Of a stretch of DNA of 64,000 nt, positions 20,401 through 28,670 are shown piece after piece; the stretch's first letter is position 1; every line of letters starts with the position of its first letter. Below the pieces are notes generated by a model that was not told where the DNA came from, searched no databases, and saw nothing but the letters and a program-made list of their open reading frames with translations. The position numbers were made by a program, and so were the translations under genes. The stretch comes from an uncultured Prevotella sp. (GTDB taxonomy: Bacteria > Bacteroidota > Bacteroidia > Bacteroidales > Bacteroidaceae): assembly GCA_944320235.1 (NCBI GenBank), contig CALUGQ010000004.1, forward strand, positions 95,339 to 159,338, read 5' to 3'.

Positions 20401-23400
20401 TACAACAAGGTTTACGAGCAGGGCGAGACAACCACCAGCAGCGACAACTTCTTCTACAAGAAGATTGACATCGCCGTGCCAGACCTTGCCGACCTGCAGG
20501 TGCCGGCAATCACGGCCATTGTAATGCCTACCGAGGACCCTGAGCCTTCCGCTGCATCCGCGCCAATGGCCGCCGCTACCCGCAGCCAGGAGCTTACCGT
20601 GCCGTGGAAAGAGGCATACGTGCCTTCGCCCATCACCGCCGCCGGACTGCGCCATACCACCAGCTTCTATTCGGGCAAGAAGGTCGCCGTGAGCGTCACC
20701 GTGGCCAACAAGGGAGGCATGGACACCGGCGAGCCGTTCAGCGTGGTGCTCTATATGTCGCACTCTGCCGACAGGGATGCCGAGCCGCTCACTACCATCG
20801 CCTCCTTGAATTGTCCTACCAACATCGCCGCCGGGCGCGACACCACGCTGGTGTTCGCCTTCTACCTGCCTTACGAGTGGCATGGCGACACTTACTTCCA
20901 TGCCATCGCCGACCCGTCAGACGCCGTGTATGAGCTGGCCAACAAGATCAACAACTGGGGCGTGGGCGAGCGCATCGACGTGCTGCTCTGCCCGGGTGCC
21001 GACTTCGTGCCGTCGGGGCTTACCGTGCCTAAGGCCATATCGTCGTCGGCCCAGTTCAACGTGTCGTACAAGGTGGAGAACCGTGGCAGCGGCGTTCCGT
21101 TCGTGAATGCCTGGACCGACAAGATATTCATATCCAAGAAGAACACCGGGCTTGACGACACCGCCGTGGAGCTGGCCGCGATAGACCAGGCGGGCTACTT
21201 CCAGTACACCGTCATGGGCGAGGGAGCCGGGGGCAACGTCCTTGTGGAGCCAGAGAAGTACACCTACGTCGGCGACGATTACGAAAAGACCGTTACCGTC
21301 ACTCCCAAGGGCATAACCTCCGGAACGTACTATATCTACGTGCAGGCCAATGCCGGAGGCCGCGTCTACGAGTACGACGGCGAGGCCAACAACGTGGTCT
21401 GCTCCGGCGCGCTCACCTTCGTTCAGCCCGACCTCACGGCCGAGCTTGTCTCCATCTCCGACGACACGCTGGCCACTGGCCGTGAAGTCGCCTTCACGTG
21501 GAAACTCAAGAACACCGGCACGGGCGACATAAGCAACGCCAAGGTGACCGACGCCTTCTATGCCTCGGTCAACCAGGACGGCTCCAGCCCCGTGCTCATA
21601 GGCCGCGCCGAGAACACCGTCTGGATTGCCGCCGGGCAGGAAAAGACCCTCCGCGCCAACATCACCGTGCCTTCCGACAGCCGCCTCAATGGCCTGCGCT
21701 ACATCTTCGTGAAGGCCAACGACGACGGCGCGCTGCAGGAGGAGAGCACCGGCAACAACGCCTCGCCGCTGCTCCGCTCGTGGTGCAAGTACTACACCGA
21801 GCCGCAGCCGCCCGTGGTCCCCGGCGTCAACCTCTATATCGACCGCTTCGACGCACCGGCCTCGTGCAAGCCCGGCGTGGCCTCTACCCTTACTTACACG
21901 CTGCGCAACACGGGCGATGCCGACCTCGGCGACGTTGAGGCCACCCACGAGGTGTTCATCAGCGACAGCCGCTCGTTCTCCGCAGCCACGGCCACGCCCT
22001 GCGAGGTCACCGTCAAGGGCGGCTCCACCCGCAACCTCAAGGCCGGCCACAGCGTAGATTTCACCCTCAGCTTCACCGTGCCGGTAACGCAGCAGGGCGG
22101 CGACAAGTTTGTCTACGTCGTCGTCGACCGGGCCAACGCCATAGGCGAGCGCGAGGTGGGCGACAACCGGGCCTACTCCGCCATACGCATTGACGGCAAC
22201 CTGCCCGACCTCGGCGTCGAGGCCATTTCCGTTCCCGACACCATCATGACCTCCGTGGCCACGCCCGTGTCGTTTGCCGTGGCCAACAGCGGCCAGTGGC
22301 GGGCATCGGCGTTCACGCTCTCGGTGTATCTCTCTGCCGACAACGCCTACGACCGCAGCGACCTCCTGCTGGCCACCATACCCGTCAACGGACTTCACCG
22401 CGGCGCAAGCGTTGACTGCCCGGCTGAGGTGTCCGTGGCCGACGACAAGCCCGGCAAGTGGTACCTGGTAGCCGTTGCCGAGGGCCGCGACGATGATCTT
22501 GACCGCGCCAACAACACCGTGGCCGTGCCGGTGACCGTCGAGCAGTCCGTCCTGCCCGACCTCCGTGTTGAGGCCCTGAGCCTGGGCGGCACGCTCACCG
22601 CAGGGCAGAAAGCCACCGTGCGCGCCACCGTGGCCAACGCAGGCCTTCACGCCACGCGCACCGACAAGTGGGCCGACACCTACTACCTCTCTACCAGCGC
22701 GGTGCTCAACACAGCCACTGCCACACAGGTGGGCAGCAAGGCCCACGTGGGCACGCTGGCCGAGGGCGGCAGCTACGACTCTGAGGTGACGCTCAACATA
22801 CCGCCGACAATGCAGGGCAACTATATGCTCTTCGCCGTTACCGACGCCGCCGACGGCGTGACCGAGGCCGACGAGAACAACAACGCGCGCAGCCTGGCCG
22901 TCTACGTGAACGGCGCCGCCGACACTCCTGCCGAGCTTACCGTGACCGACGTGCAGGCTCCCGCCACAATCACCGCCGGGGCCGACGTGACGCTGTCGTA
23001 CACCCTGCGCAACGGCGGCGCGTTTGCCGCCGAGGGCGAGGTGAGCGACGTCATTTACCTCTCGGCCGACGGCAAGTGGGATGTCTCCGACCAGATGGTG
23101 GGCGTGGCCCGCACCGAGGTGAACATCGAGCCGGGCGGCGCGCTCACGCGCACCGTCACCGGGCGCATAACCAATATGCCCGAGGGCGACTATTACCTCA
23201 TCGTGAAGGCCAACTCTACGCGCTCCGTGGCCGAGACCGACTACGACGACAACACAGCCGTGGCCGCCGCGCCCTGCCGCCTGGCCTTCGAGCCGATAAG
23301 CCTCGGCCAGACGGTGGCCGTCAACACCTCGGGCTACTACAAGCTCGATGTCACCGCCGGCTACGAGGGCAAGGCCATAGGCCTGGCGCTCACCCATCCC

Positions 23401-24243
23401 GAGGAGGCCGCGGCGGGTGTCTACGCTGCCTACGGCGCCGTGCCGTCAACGGCGCGCTACGACCACGCCTCAACCAGCCTGCTTGCCGAGGGCCAGGAGC
23501 TGCTCCTGCCCGACGTGAAGGCCGGCACGTACTACATACTGGCGCAAGACAACTCGGCCCTGGCCGGGGCCGACGCCAACATCTTCACTGAGGCGGGCGA
23601 GGGCAGTGCCAGCCCCACGCCCATGACGCTCGCCGCCCGCGAGGTGCCGTTTGGCGCCACCTCGCTGAGCATTGCCGAGGGCGGCAACGGCGGCTGGGTG
23701 TCCACCGACGTGCGCGGCGCGCTCTTCGACTCCATCATGGACTTCCGCTTGAAGCTGGCCGAGAAGGTAATCCCGGCCGAGGCCGTGACATACGACGGCA
23801 TGACCAGCTCGCGCGTCACGTTCAACCTCAACGATGCCGACGCAGGCACTTACGACGTGGTTTCCGAGCTGCCCTCGGGCGAGCAGGCCACGCTGCCCGC
23901 AGGCTTCCGCGTGGTGCCGGGAACGTCGGTGGCGCTCGGCGCCAAGATCGACGTGCCTAGCCTCGTGCGCGTGGGCAACTACGCCCCGCTCTCCATATCG
24001 TATGCCAACGGCGGCAACACCGACTGCGTTATCTACCGCCTCATGCTCGTGATAGACAACGGCTACCTTGGCACGTCGATACAAGACCTCGACCGCCACC
24101 AGTCGGTGCTCTACCTCGACCTCGGCACCAAGGGCGACAGCCGCGGCTACACGTCGATACCGCCGGGCGAGCAGCGCACGCTCAACCTCTTCATGTACCA
24201 GACGGCGGCCTCGAGCACGCTCACCGTCTACGTGGTGCAGTAA
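17464..24243 (+). CDS. Giant secreted InlB-repeat/PKD/CARDB protein
   Basis: 2259 aa with a signal peptide (MKGYRILLFMLALLASAG). Three InlB B-type (Listeria-Bacteroides) repeats lie at about residues 35-105, 120-200 and 210-285, each with EDGEVVSTSSSF-like sequence and separated by DPDSPAEP linkers. A cohesin-like segment follows, then a PKD domain near 460-530 (GYLWDFGDGQTSTERSPLHVY). From ~830 to ~2010 there are many CARDB-type beta-sandwiches (DLQVPAITAIV, DLTAELVSISDDTLATGREV, DLGVEAISVPDTIM, DLRVEALSLGG). It begins 19 bp after the LRR gene. Unlike its neighbours it has no visible sorting domain at the end, which reads LTVYVVQ. Probably an extracellular stalk or adhesin; ligand unknown. 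Confidence 0.85.
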   Translation: MKGYRILLFMLALLASAGMKGQYNPTNPAEPGASYTLTLQATPDGAGSFNVSSGAAYSEGTNISLRAYNRGDFVFTGWEEDGEVVSTSSSFTYTMPARSVKLVAHFKYDPDSPAEPPEPDIPVYSTLYLSASPSGSGSFNISSGNRYEVGSSVNLRAYNRSDFTFVSWTENGEVISTSSSFNYVVKEGDANLVANFDYTPDSPGEPSEPRLYHKLFVQANPAGGGYFNVQSGNSYQEGSEVNLWAYSNQWYTFVNWTRGGEVVSTSSNYRFTMPDEDLSLVANYTYNYDPDNPADPSEPSADNVNIYGMTENGVCGQTITYPVYLENPVAVTGMVVDLQFPAGFTVDAGGVALAGRASGHELEITPLGDNNYRFSLLGADAFDGSNGKVFDVPVTIPDTATMGRSYPVALTHGVMHAADGSQAPIAVRSGAIYVEKTIEDGLYAKFSYDKLQGRVKFTNLSSGNATGYLWDFGDGQTSTERSPLHVYAEAGYYNVKLTVQGDVDSDVAEMTVVVNDKASWKVDGTFYLSDEESGVRYFTTADALFSFIGSASISGDVKVGVKAGGSFDYPMDAAHTQTLVSIFTSLASGGHKFSFYKWGEGSNPSLNVGDPGGQYDPAVVNAFVANGSLLSCDGVELRLWGIGFNPSLLYQLQDQAIHSGEKTSEIDFSAISADLTFEWSLAEVPAGVTGCVAQGTRSIPAMTIVNEGEGTCRLVYDVKGVRGGDVFCQFTVGISVTPALVGLFTSLSPADGTVSESTTVTLTWNSITNAVYDVYLWNAANARPARPVAEGLQELRFTSQGFCQNGNTYKWQVVARGEAQQLASDTLSFSVSSLPDLHVYALDCSEAVAGEKMTVQWTVRNDGAGTTGDVQWNDYVWLVTDVYGGTQPSNDGLSTNNATLLATVKNVKSLAPGESYESSVDVTLAERVYGNHYIIVASDMYNVTDIGWSAVGGSVINPYNPSQDGSTGYKHLFATTSASYNKVYEQGETTTSSDNFFYKKIDIAVPDLADLQVPAITAIVMPTEDPEPSAASAPMAAATRSQELTVPWKEAYVPSPITAAGLRHTTSFYSGKKVAVSVTVANKGGMDTGEPFSVVLYMSHSADRDAEPLTTIASLNCPTNIAAGRDTTLVFAFYLPYEWHGDTYFHAIADPSDAVYELANKINNWGVGERIDVLLCPGADFVPSGLTVPKAISSSAQFNVSYKVENRGSGVPFVNAWTDKIFISKKNTGLDDTAVELAAIDQAGYFQYTVMGEGAGGNVLVEPEKYTYVGDDYEKTVTVTPKGITSGTYYIYVQANAGGRVYEYDGEANNVVCSGALTFVQPDLTAELVSISDDTLATGREVAFTWKLKNTGTGDISNAKVTDAFYASVNQDGSSPVLIGRAENTVWIAAGQEKTLRANITVPSDSRLNGLRYIFVKANDDGALQEESTGNNASPLLRSWCKYYTEPQPPVVPGVNLYIDRFDAPASCKPGVASTLTYTLRNTGDADLGDVEATHEVFISDSRSFSAATATPCEVTVKGGSTRNLKAGHSVDFTLSFTVPVTQQGGDKFVYVVVDRANAIGEREVGDNRAYSAIRIDGNLPDLGVEAISVPDTIMTSVATPVSFAVANSGQWRASAFTLSVYLSADNAYDRSDLLLATIPVNGLHRGASVDCPAEVSVADDKPGKWYLVAVAEGRDDDLDRANNTVAVPVTVEQSVLPDLRVEALSLGGTLTAGQKATVRATVANAGLHATRTDKWADTYYLSTSAVLNTATATQVGSKAHVGTLAEGGSYDSEVTLNIPPTMQGNYMLFAVTDAADGVTEADENNNARSLAVYVNGAADTPAELTVTDVQAPATITAGADVTLSYTLRNGGAFAAEGEVSDVIYLSADGKWDVSDQMVGVARTEVNIEPGGALTRTVTGRITNMPEGDYYLIVKANSTRSVAETDYDDNTAVAAAPCRLAFEPISLGQTVAVNTSGYYKLDVTAGYEGKAIGLALTHPEEAAAGVYAAYGAVPSTARYDHASTSLLAEGQELLLPDVKAGTYYILAQDNSALAGADANIFTEAGEGSASPTPMTLAAREVPFGATSLSIAEGGNGGWVSTDVRGALFDSIMDFRLKLAEKVIPAEAVTYDGMTSSRVTFNLNDADAGTYDVVSELPSGEQATLPAGFRVVPGTSVALGAKIDVPSLVRVGNYAPLSISYANGGNTDCVIYRLMLVIDNGYLGTSIQDLDRHQSVLYLDLGTKGDSRGYTSIPPGEQRTLNLFMYQTAASSTLTVYVVQ

Positions 24244-24326
24244 GTGCGCGCCGGCCTGCCCGGGCTGCGACTTTTTCACGGCAAAGAGCGCCGTGGCTGT
24301 CGCGCCCGGGGCGGGCGGCAGGGCGG

Positions 24327-24433
24327 AACGGGCCGTTTGACACCGCCGAACGGGCCGTTTGGCTCAGCCGAACGGGCCGTTTTGGAACCTGAAACGGGCC
24401 GTATCGCAACGCGCTGGCCGCCAGGCGGTTGCG
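24327..24433 (+). repeat. Phased 22-bp palindromic array B with terminal hairpin
   Basis: The cleanest array. The 10-mer AACGGGCCGT occurs at 24327, 24349, 24371 and 24393, identical four times at exactly 22-bp intervals while the 12-base spacers differ. The terminal element starts CAACGCGCTGG at 24407 and closes with CCAGGCGGTTGCG. It lies in the 280-bp gap between the CARDB and RHS genes, which run in the same direction, so it may be transcribed. Confidence 0.9.
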
Positions 24434-24523
24434 CAGCGGGGCGCAAGCCGGCGAACAATGTTTACACCAGCGCGCCGCCTGCCGCCGGCAAGGCTCATCA
24501 CAACGATATAAAACAACAACATC

Positions 24524-27500
24524 ATGGACATAAAGCACAACATGAAAACCCTCGCCTGCACGTGCCTGCTGGCCGCAGCCGCCACAGTGCAGGCACAAAA
24601 CATAATCCGCCCGAAGATAGCCGGGCCGTCGGACCTGTGGGTGAACAGCTACAACGGCGTGCTCTTCTTCGGCATCACCGACTTGGAGACGCAGAACTCG
24701 CAGATGCCCATGCAGCTGCGCTTCTACTACAACAGCTCCGCAGCCGACACCGACTACGGCTACGGCCTGGGCTTCTCGCTCGGGCAGGAGATGCGCTACC
24801 GCATCAACGAGATAGGCGGGGTGGTGATAGAGACGGGCGACGGCCGCTCTGACACCTACGCCCGCTACGGTTCAGACTACGAGGCGCCGGCAGGCGTTTT
24901 CAGCACCGTCAGCGAGTATGAGTTCAACAAGTTCGTGCTCACCGAGAAGACAGGCGAGCGCTATTACTTCGACGACCCCACGCACCGCCGCCTCACCTCC
25001 ATCGTAGACCGCTACGGCAACAAGACAACGCTCACCTACCGCGACTCGCTGCTCGTGGGCGTGGCCGACGACGCCGGCCACACCATCACCCTCACTTACG
25101 CCGACGGGCTACTCACCTCGGCCCGCGCCTCGTTCCACGAGGGCAGCATCACCTACGAGTACGACGGCCTGCGACGCCTCAAGAAGCGCACCGACGCCAT
25201 GGGCTTCAGCACCCTCTACGCCTACGACCGCTCCAACCGCATAAGCGAGATAACCGACCCCGAGGGCCACAAGACGCTCATTGCCTACAACAACGCCGGC
25301 ATGGTGAGCCGCCTCAAGACCGACGGCACCGACAAGTCGATACGCTACGACGGCGACAAGACCGTGTTCGTTGACTACACCGCGCCGCGCAACCAGTACT
25401 CATACTACCGCTGGGACGAGCGCGGGCGCGCCGTGGAGAAGGTGGGGCTGTGCTGCGGAATGCAGTCCACGCTCGAATACGACGACGATGACAACGTGGT
25501 GAAGCGCACCGACGCGCTGGGCCGCGTTACCACCTACACCTACGACGACCGCGGCAACCTGCTCTCCATGACCGACGCGCTGGGCAACACCGAGCGTTAC
25601 ACCTACGACGGGAGGTACAACCAGGTGGCGTCGTTCCAGGACAAGAACGGGCAGAGCTACCGCTTCGGCTACGACGACCACGGCAACCTGCTCTCAATCG
25701 CTGGCCCCGAGGGCTTCAGCAACTCGTTCACCTACGACTCTAACGGCTGGCCGCTCACCGCTACCGACGCCAACGGCAACGTGACCGCCACCACTTACAA
25801 CGCCGACGGCACAACGGCCACCGTCATGGATGCTGCCGGCAATACCACGCGCTACGCCTACGACGGCTGTGGCAACGTGACCTCGGCCACCGACGGGCGC
25901 GGCAACACCACGCGCTACGACTACGACGCCAACAACCGGCTGACCTCGCAGACCGACGCGCTGGGCCACACCACCACCGTGGGCTACGACAAGCGCGGCA
26001 ACATCACCCGCGTGCGCGACGCGCAGGGCCGCGTCACGGCCTATGCCTACGATGCCGACAGCCGCCTCGCCTCAGTCACCGACGCCGCCGGGGGCAAGTA
26101 TGCCTATACATACGACGGGCGCGGAAACCTCACCTCGGCCACCGACCCGGAGGGAATCACACAAAGGTTTGAATGGAATGAGCTGGGCAAGATGCTCAGC
26201 CAGACCAACGGAGAGGGCGAGACGACATCATTCGACTACGATGCAAAGGGCAACCTCACGGCGGTGTTCCAGCCCAACGGCAACACGCTCAACTACTTTT
26301 ACAACAAGCTCGACCGCATAGAGCAGCTTACCGACAACATGGGCCTCGTGGCCAAGTACACTTACGACGCCAACGGCAACACGCTCTCCGTGACCGACGG
26401 CGAGGGGCGCACGGTGGCCTACACCTACGACGCGCTCAACCGACGCACGGCTGAGCGGCTGCCATCGGGCGCAACCACGGCCTATGCCTACGACGGCAAC
26501 TCCAACCTGCTCTCCGTGACCGACGCACTGGGCAACGCCACCACCTACACTTACAGCTCGCTCAACCAGCAGCTCACGCACACCGACGCCCTCGGCGCGA
26601 CGACGAAGTTTGAGTACGATGCCGCCGGAAACCTCAGCAAGGCCACCGACGGGCGCGGCAACGCCACCTCTTACGCCTACGACGCGCTCAACCGCAACAC
26701 CGTCATCACCTTTGCCAACGGCCTCTCGCTCGGCTATACCTACGACGAGGTGGGCAACGTCACGGCATCGCGCGACCGCGCCGGGCGCGAGTTCCGCTAC
26801 GCCTACAGCCCGCTGGGCGACCTGCTCTCCAAGACTTACCCCGACGGCTCTGCCGACACGTATGAGTACGACCGCGTGAGCCGCATGCTGCGGGCCGTCA
26901 ACAAGGATGCCACGGTGGAGTTTGAATATGACCGCGCGGGCCGCCTGCTCTCCGAGACGCTCAACGGGCAGACCACGGCCTACGCCTACGACGTGGCCGC
27001 CGGCCGCCGCACCATGACTTACCCCAGCGGCATGAAGGTGGAGGAGCGGCTCAACGCACGCAACCTCATAGCCACCATAATGAAGGATGGCAACCAGGTG
27101 GTAGCCATGCACTACAACGCCGCCGGGCAGAAAACGCGGCAGGAGTATGCCAACGGCATAGCCACCGACTACGGTTACGACGAGAACGGATGGCTCGCCT
27201 CCATCAGCGGCGGCATCGTGAGCCTCGCCATGACCTACGACGCGGCCGGCAACATGACCGAGCGCAAGGATTTGCTCGACGCCGGACGCACGGAGACCTA
27301 CGGCTACGACGCGCTGTCGCAGCTCACGTCGTTCGCGCGCGGCGCAAAGGCCACGGCCTCGTTTGAGTTCGACCAGCTCGGCAACCGCCTGCGCTCCGTC
27401 ACCGACGGCGTGGCCACCACTTACCGCGCCGACAACGTGAACGCTTACACCTCGCTCACGGGCGGGCTGCAGTTCACCCCGCGCTACGACGACAACGGCA

Positions 27501-28579
27501 ACCTGCTCAACGACGATGCCCACGAGTATGCCTACGACATGAACAACAAGCTCGCCGCCGTAGACGGCTCGGCCATCACTTACAAGTACGACGCGCTGGG
27601 CCGCCGCATAGCCGCCGGGGAGACGCTCTACTACTACGCCGGCGACCAGATGGTGGAGAGCGTGGCCGGGGGCGTGACGACCTCGTTCGTCTATGGCAAC
27701 AACATCGACGAGGCACTGCTCATGGCGCGCGGCGGCGACAGGTATTTCTACCACGCCAACCACCTCGGCTCCACGCTCGCCCTCACCGACGGCTCCGGGC
27801 AGCTGAGGGAGCGCGTGGACTACTCGCCATACGGCGCGCCGTCGTTCACCGATGCCGCCGGCAACGCCATCGCCGCCTCTTCCGTGGGTAACAACATCCT
27901 CTTCACGGGCCGCGAGTACGACGCACTCACCGGCACATACTACTTCCGCGCCCGCACGCAGCACCCCGCCCTCGGCCGCTTCATGCAGAAGGACCCGCTG
28001 ATGTACGTCGACGGGATAAATGATTATAGTTACGTGCTGAATGATGTTGTAAATTCAATTGATACCTATGGCTTAAGTATTATAAATATTATTGGTAAAG
28101 TGGCTGTTAAATTGTGGGATAATATTGCTCTTGCACGAAAAGTTAATACTGATCAAAATGTAATAGCTGCAGCAGGATCATATCATAAAGGGGAGAAAAT
28201 ACAAAAGATTAATAGCGTTTTTGAAGAAGCTAAACATCAAAAAACCAATGGAGGATGGAAAAAAGATGGGTATGTAAGTGGAGAAGTATTAATGGGGGCT
28301 TCTGTCTTGGGAATGACTGGGGCCGCTGCATATCCTGTTTTTGATAGATTAGATTTGCCTTCTCTTCCTGATATAGATTGGACACCAACATTAGATGCCA
28401 TTAGAAAATTAGTAGATATGTATAATCGATATGACCAATGGGGAATAGATACATATCGTTATAGTGCAAATTGGTGGTTTAGGCTTTTCCATGATGGAGA
28501 AGATTATAATGGTTGTAATGGATTGTTTGACCCAGATAATGTTGCTGACATTCTTTGGATGTTTACTGCACCAATTTAA
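24524..28579 (+). CDS. RHS/YD-repeat secreted protein with a hypervariable C-terminal tip
   Basis: 1351 aa. The ATG at 24542 (MKTLACTCLLAAAATVQAQ) is an alternative start giving a tidy signal peptide. Residues ~25-150 form an N-terminal head. About 150-1070 is a long series of YD repeats (TYTYDDRGNLLSMTDALGN). The RHS core runs from ~1075 (YHANHLGSTLALTDG) through LFTGREYDALTGTYYFRAR to DPLMYVDGINDYSY. After about residue 1163 the DNA abruptly becomes AT-rich and the ~170-residue tip (ending WMFTAPI) matches nothing I recognise; it has one hydrophobic stretch (EVLMGASVLGMTGAAAYPVF). RHS proteins encase a variable C-terminal domain that is often a toxin. No separate immunity gene follows: the next ATG is only 4 bp downstream. 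Confidence 0.9.
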   Translation: MDIKHNMKTLACTCLLAAAATVQAQNIIRPKIAGPSDLWVNSYNGVLFFGITDLETQNSQMPMQLRFYYNSSAADTDYGYGLGFSLGQEMRYRINEIGGVVIETGDGRSDTYARYGSDYEAPAGVFSTVSEYEFNKFVLTEKTGERYYFDDPTHRRLTSIVDRYGNKTTLTYRDSLLVGVADDAGHTITLTYADGLLTSARASFHEGSITYEYDGLRRLKKRTDAMGFSTLYAYDRSNRISEITDPEGHKTLIAYNNAGMVSRLKTDGTDKSIRYDGDKTVFVDYTAPRNQYSYYRWDERGRAVEKVGLCCGMQSTLEYDDDDNVVKRTDALGRVTTYTYDDRGNLLSMTDALGNTERYTYDGRYNQVASFQDKNGQSYRFGYDDHGNLLSIAGPEGFSNSFTYDSNGWPLTATDANGNVTATTYNADGTTATVMDAAGNTTRYAYDGCGNVTSATDGRGNTTRYDYDANNRLTSQTDALGHTTTVGYDKRGNITRVRDAQGRVTAYAYDADSRLASVTDAAGGKYAYTYDGRGNLTSATDPEGITQRFEWNELGKMLSQTNGEGETTSFDYDAKGNLTAVFQPNGNTLNYFYNKLDRIEQLTDNMGLVAKYTYDANGNTLSVTDGEGRTVAYTYDALNRRTAERLPSGATTAYAYDGNSNLLSVTDALGNATTYTYSSLNQQLTHTDALGATTKFEYDAAGNLSKATDGRGNATSYAYDALNRNTVITFANGLSLGYTYDEVGNVTASRDRAGREFRYAYSPLGDLLSKTYPDGSADTYEYDRVSRMLRAVNKDATVEFEYDRAGRLLSETLNGQTTAYAYDVAAGRRTMTYPSGMKVEERLNARNLIATIMKDGNQVVAMHYNAAGQKTRQEYANGIATDYGYDENGWLASISGGIVSLAMTYDAAGNMTERKDLLDAGRTETYGYDALSQLTSFARGAKATASFEFDQLGNRLRSVTDGVATTYRADNVNAYTSLTGGLQFTPRYDDNGNLLNDDAHEYAYDMNNKLAAVDGSAITYKYDALGRRIAAGETLYYYAGDQMVESVAGGVTTSFVYGNNIDEALLMARGGDRYFYHANHLGSTLALTDGSGQLRERVDYSPYGAPSFTDAAGNAIAASSVGNNILFTGREYDALTGTYYFRARTQHPALGRFMQKDPLMYVDGINDYSYVLNDVVNSIDTYGLSIINIIGKVAVKLWDNIALARKVNTDQNVIAAAGSYHKGEKIQKINSVFEEAKHQKTNGGWKKDGYVSGEVLMGASVLGMTGAAAYPVFDRLDLPSLPDIDWTPTLDAIRKLVDMYNRYDQWGIDTYRYSANWWFRLFHDGEDYNGCNGLFDPDNVADILWMFTAPI

Positions 28580-28670
28580 AATAATGGCTGATATGAAACG
28601 AATATTGTTATTTATAGGATGCATATGTTGTTTGTCTTGGTTGATGGCTGATGACAATGTTAATTGTCAC
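28013..28670. other. AT-rich island spanning the RHS tip and the next gene's signal peptide
   Basis: Line 28081-28140 has 18 G/C in 60, whereas line 27781-27840, still in the RHS repeat region, has 44 in 60. The switch occurs inside the conserved RHS core near DPLMYVDG/INDYSY. GC returns near 28670, after the first ~29 codons of the following gene. Both borders are sharp. Confidence 0.85.

Noticed and set aside
20917-23397. Very long antisense frame opposite the CARDB gene (826 codons) and similar antisense frames elsewhere
   Set aside because: These are expected in GC-rich genes. Their translations are rich in G, A, V, H and R with no domain, while the sense strand has clear CARDB repeats.
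24327-24433. A miniature CRISPR array (repeated core with variable spacers)
   Set aside because: The unit is only 22 bp with ~12-base degenerate spacers that still share a pattern, seven small copies exist in 64 kb, and no cas gene is present.
24241-24523. Frameshift or read-through joining the CARDB and RHS proteins
   Set aside because: After the TAA at 24241 the same frame gives low-complexity sequence over array B, and the RHS gene has its own signal peptide.
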